64,000 bases of DNA. Source: Hymenobacter sp. BRD128 (GTDB taxonomy: Bacteria > Bacteroidota > Bacteroidia > Cytophagales > Hymenobacteraceae). The notes beneath the pieces were generated by a model that had not been told where the DNA came from, did no database searches, and saw only the letters and a program-made list of their open reading frames with translations. The DNA lies in assembly GCF_013256625.1 (NCBI RefSeq), contig NZ_CP053908.1, positions 1,550,001 through 1,614,000 of the forward strand, read 5' to 3'. This document shows, piece by piece, positions 37,761 through 45,435 of this stretch; within the stretch, counting starts at the first letter, position 1; the number at the start of each line of letters is the position of its first letter. The translations under genes were made by a program, and so were the position numbers.

Positions 37761-38198
37761 TTACTTCGTCCGCGTGCCGTTGGCCAGGAACAGCACATCC
37801 TGGGCTTTGCCGCCTTTGCTTACTTCCGCTTCGTATACGGTCGCGCCGCCGGCCCGCACGATGGTGGCGGCTTCCTTAATCTGGTAGGCTTTGTAGTCGC
37901 GGGCCAGCGTGGTGCGTACGGCCGCCGGCAGCTGGCGCGGCGACATATCAGTTTCGGTTTCCAGTAGCTCGCCGGCTGGCGTAAGTACGGCCGACATGGT
38001 TTTGCCAGCCTGCTTGAAGCCAGCCTCGAACTTGTCGCCTTCCTTCTCCCAGGTATTGCTGGTTACGGTGGGGAACTTGGCTTTGAAAGTGGCCTTCGCA
38101 GCGGCCGGTACCTGGGTGGGCTTCAGCGTTTGGGCATGGGTGAGGACGGGGGCAGCCAAGGCGATGGCGATGGTGGCCATTCTCAAAATTTTCTGCAT
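37761..38198 (-). CDS. PepSY-like domain secreted protein
   Basis: A 145-residue periplasmic protein with signal peptide (ends THAQ) and a PepSY-like/DUF2874 domain: VPAAAKATFKAKFPTVTSNTWEKEG, then FEAGFKQAGKTMSAVLTPAGE, then the second helix LPAAVRTTLARDYKAYQIKEA. In Bacteroidota these small proteins are abundant and may act as inhibitors or chaperones; function here unknown. Start at the ATG 38198 begins the signal peptide. Confidence 0.85.
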   Translation of the reverse strand: MQKILRMATIAIALAAPVLTHAQTLKPTQVPAAAKATFKAKFPTVTSNTWEKEGDKFEAGFKQAGKTMSAVLTPAGELLETETDMSPRQLPAAVRTTLARDYKAYQIKEAATIVRAGGATVYEAEVSKGGKAQDVLFLANGTRTK

Positions 38199-38391
38199 GA
38201 CTAAAAAATGGCTAAGTGAAGTTGTAACCGAAGCTAGTGCCGGATACTGGCGGCTTTCTGTTGGGGCGGCCCGTCAGACTAAAAACTGCCTTTTTCCCTT
38301 ATCCAATTCTGGCTGCCGCCCTTTGGTGTTTCTTTACCAAAGCCCGTAGGATTCCCGCAAGCGCGACATTGCGCCGTGCTTCCTTCTGAGG

Positions 38392-39494
38392 TGGTCGAGT
38401 AAAAACAGACAGTGCGAAGTCTTACCTTCCACTGCTCATGCCCGACAAGACCAATCCGAGCGGCCCGCCGCTGACCCGCAAAAAATATACACCAGCTTTT
38501 AAAGCGGAGTGCGTGCGCCAAGTGGCCGCTGGTGCCCGGCAAACGGATGTAGCCCGTGCCCAGGGCCTATCGCCCGCCTTGCTCGGTACGGCTTCAGCCA
38601 TGAGCCGTTATCAGTTCATCGAGCAGGTTGCGGCCACCGAGCCGGTGCAGGTGCTCTGCCGCGTGCTAGCGGTCAGTACCGCTGGCTATTATCAGTGGCG
38701 GAGCCGGGCAGCGCGCCCAACGCCCGCTTGGGAGCCTGCGGCCACCGCCGCCTTTTTGCGCCATGCCCAACGCTACGGTACTCGCCGCCTGCGGGCCGAA
38801 TTGCGCGCGGAAGGGTACGCCATCGGGCGCTATGCCTTGCGCACTTGGTTGCGTCGTTGCGGCTTGCGGGCGCTCAGCACCCGGCCGCAACGCCCGCGCA
38901 CCACCATGGCCGACCCAGCGGCAGTCGTGGCCGAAAATCTGCTGCTTGGTCAGCCGGCGCCTACTGCGCCCAATCAGGTGTGGGTGGGCGACATCACCTA
39001 CCTGCCGCTGGTCGGCGGGTGTTGGTGCTATTTGGCCACCTGGCGCGATACCTGTTCGCGGCGCGTGGTGGGCTGGCATCTCGACCAGCAGATGCCCACC
39101 GAGCTGGTGCTCACGGCCCCGGAGCAAGCCCTGACGCTACGTCAGCCGGCTCCCGGCCTGATTATCCACGCCGACCGCGGCAGTCAATACACCAGCGCGG
39201 CTTGCCGCACGCGCATCGAAAAAGCCCAGGCACTAGCCAACTATAGCCGGCCGGGTAACCCTTATGATAACGCCCAGGTCGAAGCGGGCTGGAGCACGCT
39301 CAAAACTGAATTACTCCCGCACGGCGGCGCGTTTGCCAGTCTCGAAGAGGCCCGCCTGGAGCTCGCCTACTATCTCGACACCTACTTCAACCTCGACCGG
39401 CGGCACTCCGCGCTCGGCTACCGCTCGCCCCACCAATTTGAACTGGACCTCCTGCAAAACCTATCTTAGTGCACTGTCCGTTTTTACTGGACCA
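38392..39494 (+). mobile_element. IS3-family insertion sequence (IS51/IS407-like), 1103 bp
   Basis: Left end TGGTCGAGTAAAAACAGACA... (24 bp, 38392-38415) and reversed right end (39471-39494) match at 22 of 24 positions. It contains one transposase gene and sits inside the 5' part of an integrase gene. No convincing target duplication flanks it, and the integrase does not resume on the far side, so sequence was deleted beside it. Confidence 0.85.
38438..39469 (+). CDS. IS3-family transposase, OrfA-OrfB fused by an internal deletion
   Basis: One 343-residue frame. Residues 1-50 are the OrfA helix-turn-helix (KKYTPAFKAECVRQVAAGAR, DVARAQGLSPALL). Then, without the usual leucine-zipper half of OrfA or the slippage site, comes OrfB from MSRYQFIEQVAATEPVQVLC. 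The DDE triad is seen in VGDITYLP, HADRGSQYTS and NAQVEAGWSTLK. The loss of the OrfA C-terminus in frame is unusual and may leave the enzyme impaired or constitutively fused. The TAG stop is one base from the right terminal repeat. Confidence 0.88.
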   Translation: MPDKTNPSGPPLTRKKYTPAFKAECVRQVAAGARQTDVARAQGLSPALLGTASAMSRYQFIEQVAATEPVQVLCRVLAVSTAGYYQWRSRAARPTPAWEPAATAAFLRHAQRYGTRRLRAELRAEGYAIGRYALRTWLRRCGLRALSTRPQRPRTTMADPAAVVAENLLLGQPAPTAPNQVWVGDITYLPLVGGCWCYLATWRDTCSRRVVGWHLDQQMPTELVLTAPEQALTLRQPAPGLIIHADRGSQYTSAACRTRIEKAQALANYSRPGNPYDNAQVEAGWSTLKTELLPHGGAFASLEEARLELAYYLDTYFNLDRRHSALGYRSPHQFELDLLQNLS

Positions 39495-39738
39495 CCCCAC
39501 ACCCCATGCGCCACCAAGCTAGCACATCAGACGCGAGGCGGGCTAGTAATTGGTTGGCTTCATCAGCTAGCGGATACGAGCGCCGAAACTGTTGCCGGTC
39601 GGCGTTCCAGTCGGTGGGCATGCATTTCTCACCAGTCGCGCACTTTAGGCGCACCCCGTCGAAATAAACTACCAAGTGCACGGGGCACCGGCCTGCACTA
39701 TCTTTTTTGTCGGTGCGTAACACAAACTGAGTTACCAT
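39484..39738 (-). pseudogene. Tyrosine integrase, N-terminal fragment cut by an IS
   Basis: From the ATG at 39738 the frame reads VTQFVLRTDKKDSAGRCPVH, YFDGVRLKCATGEKCMPTDW and NADRQQFRR, the Arm-type DNA-binding N-terminus of Bacteroidota tyrosine recombinases. After about 80 codons it enters the IS end at 39494 and stops. The core-binding and catalytic domains are absent from the window. It lies 157 bases from the 3' end of tRNA-Thr and reads away from it, the usual place of an integrase in an element inserted at a tRNA gene. Confidence 0.7.
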
Positions 39739-39824
39739 AAAGTGGGAAGGGGCGCGCAGCGGGGGGCGTGCCTCCCGCCGCAAAGTGAAAGTTTCCCGCC
39801 CAGGAGTACCGATTCCCCTAGACG

Positions 39825-39873
39825 CAAAAAACCCGGAAAACTGCTTTCCCGGCGGGAGAAGCAGTTTTCCGGG
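39825..39873 (-). terminator. Terminator downstream of tRNA-Thr
   Basis: A perfect 15-bp stem (CCCGGAAAACTGCTT with AAGCAGTTTTCCGGG) followed on the minus strand by seven T. It lies 22 bases beyond the tRNA 3' end. Confidence 0.88.
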
Positions 39874-39894
39874 CGTTCCGGTACTGATTAAGGG

Positions 39895-39967
39895 AGCCCC
39901 CAGTCGGACTCGAACCAACGACCCTCTGATTACAAGTCAGAAGCTCTACCAACTGAGCTATGGAGGC
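39895..39967 (-). tRNA. tRNA-Thr (anticodon TGT)
   Basis: The minus strand folds as a 73-base cloverleaf: acceptor GCCTCCA with TGGGGGC, D arm AGCTCAGTTGGTAGAGC, anticodon arm TCTGA-CTTGTAA-TCAGA with anticodon TGT, and T arm with GGTTCGAGTCC. CCA is not encoded, which is common in this phylum. It reads ACA codons. A terminator follows directly; a truncated integrase beyond it shows the tRNA served as an integration site. Confidence 0.95.
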
Positions 39968-40023
39968 TTAATCGTGGGGCAAAAGTAAGGGGTAAAGTGC
40001 CCGTTGGCAAGACGGGGGATAAT

Positions 40024-40058
40024 AAAAAGTGCCGCGCTGGCTAGCGCGACACTTTTTT
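40024..40058. terminator. Bidirectional terminator between tRNA-Thr and DUF349 gene
   Basis: AAAAAGTGCCGCGCT pairs with AGCGCGACACTTTTT except for one bulge, with T runs on both strands. It lies 18 bases beyond the stop of the DUF349 gene on the minus strand. Confidence 0.85.
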
Positions 40059-40075
40059 AAAAGAAAGTCAGCTAC

Positions 40076-42496
40076 TTAGCTGCGCAGCTGCTTGAGCTGC
40101 TTTTTAAGCTTCTCAATGCGCGTGCGCGCCTCAGCCATACGGCCCTGGTACTCCTGGCGCAGCTGGTCGGCATTCTTCGAGCGGGCGAAGAAGTCGAGGT
40201 TGGTTTGCAGCGTGGCCACGTCGTTTTCCAGTTCCTGAATTTCGCGGCGCAGGCCGGTTTCCTTGCGGGTAAAGGCTTGCTGCGCCTGAGGCCGGGCCTT
40301 GAGGCGGGCTATTTCCAATTGGAAAAGCAGGTCTTCTTTGTCGGCGGGAGTAATGCCACCGGTTTGGTCCAGATACTTACCCATAAGAGTAAGAAACTGC
40401 TCCTCGCCACGGTCTGATGTGCCGGCGCCGGGCTGCTCGTCGGTGGCGTCAAGCTGCTGCCAGTCAAGAGCCAGGGCCCGGAAGCCTTCCAGCGTACCCG
40501 GCTCGGCGGGGGAGAGGGCAGCAACTTGCTGGGCTAGCTTATCCAAACGGGTGACCTGCTCGGCGCTGGCGGCCGACTGGCGCTCCTCGCGCTGGCGGGT
40601 TTCCTGCTTGGGGCGGTCAAATACGCCATCGCAGGCGGCGCGGAAGCGCTTCCAGATTTTGTCGGCCTGCTTCTCGGGCACCCGGCCGATGTCCTTCCAC
40701 TCCTTCTGCACCCGAATGATGATGGTACGGGCCTCGTCAAAGTCGGGCAGCTGCTGGGCGGCCTCAGCCTGCTCGATGAGAGCGTACTTGGCTTGCAGGT
40801 TGGTATTCTTTTCCGAGTCGAGGCTCTTGAAGAAATCGTTTTTGTGATTGAAGAAGGCCTTGTAGGCGTTCCAGTACTGCTTATTGAGGGCGTCGGCCTG
40901 GGCGCGGGGCACGGGGCCGGTAGCTTCCCACTCCTTCTTGATTTCCTGCAGCTCGTCGGTGCGCGAGCGCCACTCGTTCACGCGCTCGGTCGCGAAGTCG
41001 GCGAAGGGCAGCACGCGGGCCAGCAGGGCCTGCTTCAGGGCCAGGTTTTCCTTTTCCTGGGCCGAGCGCACATCCACAAACTCCTTACGGCGCAGGTGCA
41101 CGGCCTCGGAGGCGGCCAAAAAGCGCTGCCACAGGGGCTCGCGCTGCTCGCCCGGTACGGGGCCAATGTGCTTCCAGTCGTCGTGTAGCTTCTTGAGCTC
41201 GTCGAGGGCCTTATTGATGCCGGGGGCATCCTTCAGGGCTTCGGCGCGGGCTACCAGGGCCTCTTTGGCTTCCTGGTTGCGGCGGCGGTCTAGCTCTTTC
41301 AGCTCGTAGAAGCGGCCTTGGTTGGCGTAGTAGCGGTCGAGCAGGCCGTGGTAGGTGTTCCAGGTTTCCTGGCTGTCGGTCTGAGGCACGGGGCCGGTAG
41401 CCTTCCAGTCAGCCTGCAGCTGCTTGAGCTTCTGCGAGCTGTCCTTGGTTTCGGCACTTTCGACCAGCGTGCGCAGCTGGGCCAGCAGCTCCTGCTTGCG
41501 GGCCAGGTTCTGGGCGCGGCTCTGGTCTTCGGCTTTGGCATCGCGGGCGCGGCCCTCGCGGAAATCCTGCAGCGCCTTGTTCAGCTCGGCCTGGCTGGCC
41601 GGGGGCTGGAAGCTAAATTCCTGGGGCGCGTTGGCGTCTTCGGCCAGCTTCTGGCGCGAGGCGGCGCGGGCGGCGGCCACGTTGGTTTCGTACTGGCGGT
41701 TGAGCTCAAAAATCTGCTGGCGATTGCGGCGGGCATCGGGCCGGCGCAGCAGCCCGATGAGGTGGCTAGCCTGGCTTTCGAGGTCGAGCTCGGCAAAGTC
41801 GGGCGCCGGGGTTTCGGGCACGTAGTCGTCGGCTTCCTCCCCGGCCGCGTCGCCGGCCGCTTCGTGCTGGTGCTCGAGTTCGGCGTGGTGCGCCTCGGCG
41901 GCCGTATCGGTGGCCGAAGTGGGCAGCGTAGCCACGCCGTCGGGCGCGCCGTCGATGTCTTCGGCGCGGGCCAGGGCCTGCACTTGGGCAGCTTCTTCGG
42001 CGGGGGCGGGGCTGGCGGGCGCTTGGTCCGCTTCGGCGGCCGGGGCCATCGCCTCACCGTAATGGGCCACGGCGCGCGCCTGGGGGGCCGACAGGTGCTC
42101 GGCGGCAACCTCGGCGGGCACGTGCTGGGCCGATTCGGCCGCAGCACTGGCTTCGGGCGTGCCGGGAGCCGGGGTGCCCAACGAGGAGCTGGCGGGCTCG
42201 CTGGGAGTTGAAGCCAGCTCCTGAGCCAGGCCGGGCTCCGAGCGCAGCGGGTCGGGCTCGACCTGGGTTTCGCCGCCGCCGGGAGGGCCGGCCGTCTCGG
42301 CCGGGGTTTCGCTTTGGGCGGGCACGGAGGGGCTGGCCTCGGGGGCGGCCGGGGTAGGCGCGGCCGCGGCCGGGGCGCCCTGCTTGGCGCGGATTTCGGC
42401 CAGGCGGGCTTCGAGCACGCTCATCCGGTCGGCGGGGGCAGCAGCACCAGCGGCGGACGTATTTTGGTCAGGGGTGGGGGTTTCTTCGGGCAGCAT
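40076..42496 (-). CDS. DUF349 domain-containing protein
   Basis: An 806-residue cytosolic protein. Residues about 1-235 are an acidic Ala/Pro/Glu-rich, probably disordered region. The rest contains tandem DUF349 units, each with a W-K/E-x-x-G-P-V-P core: DWKATGPVPQ, DDWKHIGPVPG, EWEATGPVPRA and EWKDIGRVPEK. Long charged helices and a C-terminal coiled coil (residues about 740-806) follow. DUF349 repeats form helical bundles; their role is not settled. The gene is a stand-alone unit with its own terminator; upstream is the co-directional YqgE gene 83 bases away. Confidence 0.92.
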   Translation of the reverse strand: MLPEETPTPDQNTSAAGAAAPADRMSVLEARLAEIRAKQGAPAAAAPTPAAPEASPSVPAQSETPAETAGPPGGGETQVEPDPLRSEPGLAQELASTPSEPASSSLGTPAPGTPEASAAAESAQHVPAEVAAEHLSAPQARAVAHYGEAMAPAAEADQAPASPAPAEEAAQVQALARAEDIDGAPDGVATLPTSATDTAAEAHHAELEHQHEAAGDAAGEEADDYVPETPAPDFAELDLESQASHLIGLLRRPDARRNRQQIFELNRQYETNVAAARAASRQKLAEDANAPQEFSFQPPASQAELNKALQDFREGRARDAKAEDQSRAQNLARKQELLAQLRTLVESAETKDSSQKLKQLQADWKATGPVPQTDSQETWNTYHGLLDRYYANQGRFYELKELDRRRNQEAKEALVARAEALKDAPGINKALDELKKLHDDWKHIGPVPGEQREPLWQRFLAASEAVHLRRKEFVDVRSAQEKENLALKQALLARVLPFADFATERVNEWRSRTDELQEIKKEWEATGPVPRAQADALNKQYWNAYKAFFNHKNDFFKSLDSEKNTNLQAKYALIEQAEAAQQLPDFDEARTIIIRVQKEWKDIGRVPEKQADKIWKRFRAACDGVFDRPKQETRQREERQSAASAEQVTRLDKLAQQVAALSPAEPGTLEGFRALALDWQQLDATDEQPGAGTSDRGEEQFLTLMGKYLDQTGGITPADKEDLLFQLEIARLKARPQAQQAFTRKETGLRREIQELENDVATLQTNLDFFARSKNADQLRQEYQGRMAEARTRIEKLKKQLKQLRS

Positions 42497-42579
42497 AAAG
42501 CAAAACGAAAAGCCGGCGGCCGGCCGGGGCCGGAAAATGAGGGGAAGTGAGCCGCCGGAACGGAGGGCAGGAGGAAAAA

Positions 42580-43128
42580 TTAGTTCAGGCGCGGGTCGAG
42601 CGGGTAGTTGGACAGGGCGCGGAAGCGGCCGCCTTTTTCGCGCAGGATGCCTTGCCAGAACGCATCAGACCTCAAAGTAAATACTTTCCCGGCACTAGCG
42701 GGCTGCCGTATCCAGGAGCCGCGCTCAATTTCAGCCTCCAATTGCCCCGCCGACCAGCCCGAATAGCCCACAAAGCAGCGCACGTCATCGGGCAGGATAA
42801 CACCAGTGTTTATCAAGGTGATAAGCAAGTCAAATTCGCCACCCCAGTAGGTATCTTCGCCCAGCTCGGCGGCCCCGGGCAGGGCGGCATGGCGGTGCAC
42901 AAAATGGAGGGTATCGAGCTGCACCGGGCCGCCTTCGTAGAGCGGCAGCTCAGTAGCGGGGCCGGCGGGCAGCTCCAGCACCTCGCCGAGCATGGTGGCC
43001 GTGCGCCGGGTGAGCACCAGGCCGAAGGCGCCCTCGTTGGGGCGGTGGCGGCAGAGCAGCACCACGCTGCGCTCAAAATGGGGGTCGCCCAGGAAGGGCT
43101 GCGAGATGAGAAGGGTACCGGGCTTCAT
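42580..43128 (-). CDS. YqgE/AlgH family protein
   Basis: A 182-residue protein of the UPF0301 family: begins [20 protein letters not shown], then [30 protein letters not shown] and [17 protein letters not shown], all family signatures. The fold is known from structures but the function is not established. Divergent from pdxH, with 162 bases between the starts. Confidence 0.94.
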   Translation of the reverse strand: MKPGTLLISQPFLGDPHFERSVVLLCRHRPNEGAFGLVLTRRTATMLGEVLELPAGPATELPLYEGGPVQLDTLHFVHRHAALPGAAELGEDTYWGGEFDLLITLINTGVILPDDVRCFVGYSGWSAGQLEAEIERGSWIRQPASAGKVFTLRSDAFWQGILREKGGRFRALSNYPLDPRLN

Positions 43129-43189
43129 AGTGGCTATAAAGTACGCACCCGCGGGCCGGATAGTGCCCGGCTAGCCCTAAAAAAGCCGA

Positions 43190-43218
43190 TTGTCCCGCCC
43201 CGCTGCCCCGTACCTTTG
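43190..43218 (+). promoter_or_regulatory. Putative pdxH promoter
   Basis: TTG at 43190-43192 and TACCTTTG at 43211-43218 are separated by 18 bases, close to the Bacteroidota -33/-7 arrangement. The element lies about 70 bases before the pdxH ATG. Confidence 0.55.
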
Positions 43219-43290
43219 CCCACCAGAGAGGAGTCGCCAGCCAGTCGGCAAAAACTCCTGGCTCTTAATGCTCAACTCACAACTACCTTC

Positions 43291-43944
43291 ATGACCGACG
43301 CCGAACTCGCTGACCTGCGCCAGAGCTACACCCAGCGCACCCTGCTCGAAGCCGACGTGCGGCCCGATGCCGTGGCCCAGTTTCGGCAGTGGCTCGACGA
43401 GGCCGTGGCCGCCCAGCTGCCCGAGCCCGCCGCCCTGACCCTGGCCACCGTGGACGCGGCCACCGGCCAGCCCAGCCAGCGCGTGGTGCTGCTTAAGGGC
43501 CTGCCCGAGGGCGCGGGGTTTCTGTTTTTTACCAACTACGACTCGCAGAAGGGCCACGAGCTGGCTAGCCAGCCCCGGGCGGCGCTCAATTTTTTCTGGC
43601 CCGGCCTCGAGCGCCAGGTGCGCGTGGAGGGGCTGGTGGAAAAAGCCCCCGAAGGCGTTTCAACCGACTACTTTCAGAGCCGGCCGCGCGGCTCGCAGGT
43701 GGGCGCCTGGGCTTCTCCCCAGAGCGCGGTTATCGGTAGCCGCGAGGAGCTGGAAAGCCGCGAGCACGAGGTAGAAGCGCGCTTCGCGGGCCAGAACCCG
43801 CTGCCCCGCCCGCCGCACTGGGGCGGCTACGTGCTGCGCCCGCAGCGGGTCGAGTTTTGGCAGGGCCGCCCCAGCCGCCTGCACGACCGCCTGGTGTACG
43901 AGCGCGAAGGCGAGGGCTGGAAAATCAGCCGGCTAGCCCCGTAG
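43291..43944 (+). CDS. pdxH: Pyridoxamine 5'-phosphate oxidase
   Basis: FMN enzyme that oxidises pyridoxine or pyridoxamine 5'-phosphate to PLP. The 217-residue protein shows [18 protein letters not shown], the FMN-binding [20 protein letters not shown] and [33 protein letters not shown] and the C-terminal [18 protein letters not shown] start at ATG 43291, as in homologues (TDAELADLR); a long in-frame extension upstream overlaps the YqgE gene and is not real. A large inverted repeat begins 3 bases after the stop. Confidence 0.97.
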   Translation: MTDAELADLRQSYTQRTLLEADVRPDAVAQFRQWLDEAVAAQLPEPAALTLATVDAATGQPSQRVVLLKGLPEGAGFLFFTNYDSQKGHELASQPRAALNFFWPGLERQVRVEGLVEKAPEGVSTDYFQSRPRGSQVGAWASPQSAVIGSREELESREHEVEARFAGQNPLPRPPHWGGYVLRPQRVEFWQGRPSRLHDRLVYEREGEGWKISRLAP

Positions 43945-43946
43945 AG

Positions 43947-44065
43947 TCAATTATCAGTGAGCAACTATCAATTAGCAGCTGGCCTTGCGTGGGCTTGTGG
44001 GTGATAGGTAATAGCTAACTAGCAAACGCTCAGCTGATAATTGATAATTGCTCACTGATAATTGA
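43947..44065. repeat. 35-bp imperfect inverted repeat between pdxH and the DUF1015 gene
   Basis: Arms 43947-43981 and 44031-44065 pair at 33 of 35 positions, with a 49-base centre. Each arm is built from short units such as TCAATTATCAGTGAGCAA. The left arm starts 3 bases after the pdxH stop and the right arm ends 4 bases before the next ATG. It could attenuate read-through or protect the pdxH mRNA end; an intergenic mobile repeat is equally possible. Confidence 0.85.
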
Positions 44066-44069
44066 CATA

Positions 44070-45398
44070 ATGGCTGAAATTCAACCCGTGCGCGGCTGGC
44101 GCTACAACCCGGCCCTGAGCGCCGATATCGACGCGGTAGTTTCGCCGCTCTTCGACGTGGTGAGCCCGCGCCAGCGCGAGGCGCTGTATCAAAATCCGCT
44201 TAATTCCATTCACCTCTCGGTGCCGCGCCCCGAGCCGGGGCTAGCCCCGGCCGAGGCCGCCGCCCGCCGCCTGGCCCGGTGGCAGGCCGAGGGCGTACTG
44301 CGCGAGGACGGCCTGCCCGGCATTTACGTGTACTACCAGTACTTCCGGCTGCCGGGCGAGCCGGGGCGCGAGCGCTGCCGCAAGGGTTTTATGTGCCACA
44401 TCCGGGCCTACGACTGGGCCGAGGGCGTGGTGCTGCGCCACGAAAACACGCTGCCGGCCGCCGTCAACGACCGGGCCGAGCTGCTGGCCGAGCTGCAGTT
44501 TCAGACTAGCGCCACCCACGGGTTGTACCGCGACGAAACCTTTGAGCTGGAGGCGCTCATGGATGCGGCCATCGAGGACCCGCTCTGCCAGACGGAGGAA
44601 GATTACCAGGGCGCGCGCGACGTGCTGGCCGTGATTCAGGACGCGCGGCTTATCCGGCAGTTTCAGCGGGTGCTGGCTGGCCGGCAGGTGATTCTGGCCG
44701 ACGGGCACCACCGCTACGAGGGCTCGCTGGCCTACCGCCAGGCCCGCGAGCTGGCCGCCGGCCCGGCCGGCCGCACCGGCCGCGAGCCCTGGAATTACCA
44801 CCTGATGTACCTCACCAATATGGCCAGCGACGACGTGCGCATTCTGCCCACCCACCGCCTGCTGCTGGAGCTGCCCGGTGGCCTCTCGGATGCCGAGCTG
44901 CTGGCCCGGCTAGCCCCGTACTTTACAGTAGTGCCCCAGGCCGAGGCCCAGGACCTGCCCGAGCTGCTGGCCGGCAAGCGCTGGGCCTTCGGCCTGTACC
45001 TGCCCGGCGGGGCCTACAAGCTGCGCCTGCGCCCCGAGGTGCACGCTCAGCTCAACTGGGACACGACGCCCGAGGTGAAAGACCTCGACCTGACGGTGCT
45101 GCACTTCTTCGTGCTCGAAAAAGTGCTCGGCCTGGTGGGGCCCGATGCGCAGCGCAGCTGGCCGGGCGTGGCCTACGTGCGCGGCCTGGCCGAATGCCTG
45201 CAGCGCGTGGACCGCGGCGAGGCCCGCGCCGCGCTGCTCACCAACGAGGTAACGATGGCCCAGGTCGAGGCCGTGTGCCACTCGGGTGCCGTGATGCCGG
45301 CCAAGTCCACCTTCTTTTACCCCAAGACCCTGGCGGGCCTGCTGTTTTCGAGCCTGCGGGAGGCGCCCACCGTATTCGACGGGCTGTTTGCGGAATAG
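44070..45398 (+). CDS. DUF1015 domain-containing protein
   Basis: A 442-residue cytosolic protein spanning the whole DUF1015 family: IQPVRGWRYNPALSADIDAV, FDVVSPRQREALYQNPLNS, ILADGHHRYEGSLAYR and the C-terminal HSGAVMPAKSTFFYPKTLAG. The family is widespread and often near serine-biosynthesis genes, but the reaction is not established. It is the first gene of a plus-strand series reaching 51550 with gaps of 25-48 bases. Confidence 0.92.
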   Translation: MAEIQPVRGWRYNPALSADIDAVVSPLFDVVSPRQREALYQNPLNSIHLSVPRPEPGLAPAEAAARRLARWQAEGVLREDGLPGIYVYYQYFRLPGEPGRERCRKGFMCHIRAYDWAEGVVLRHENTLPAAVNDRAELLAELQFQTSATHGLYRDETFELEALMDAAIEDPLCQTEEDYQGARDVLAVIQDARLIRQFQRVLAGRQVILADGHHRYEGSLAYRQARELAAGPAGRTGREPWNYHLMYLTNMASDDVRILPTHRLLLELPGGLSDAELLARLAPYFTVVPQAEAQDLPELLAGKRWAFGLYLPGGAYKLRLRPEVHAQLNWDTTPEVKDLDLTVLHFFVLEKVLGLVGPDAQRSWPGVAYVRGLAECLQRVDRGEARAALLTNEVTMAQVEAVCHSGAVMPAKSTFFYPKTLAGLLFSSLREAPTVFDGLFAE

Positions 45399-45435
45399 AC
45401 GCCTTATTTTGGAAAAGGCAATTGAGTAGGCACTC

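Noticed and set aside
42547..43290. N-terminal extension of pdxH
   Set aside because: The in-frame extension overlaps the YqgE gene on the other strand; the conserved PdxH sequence begins at 43291.
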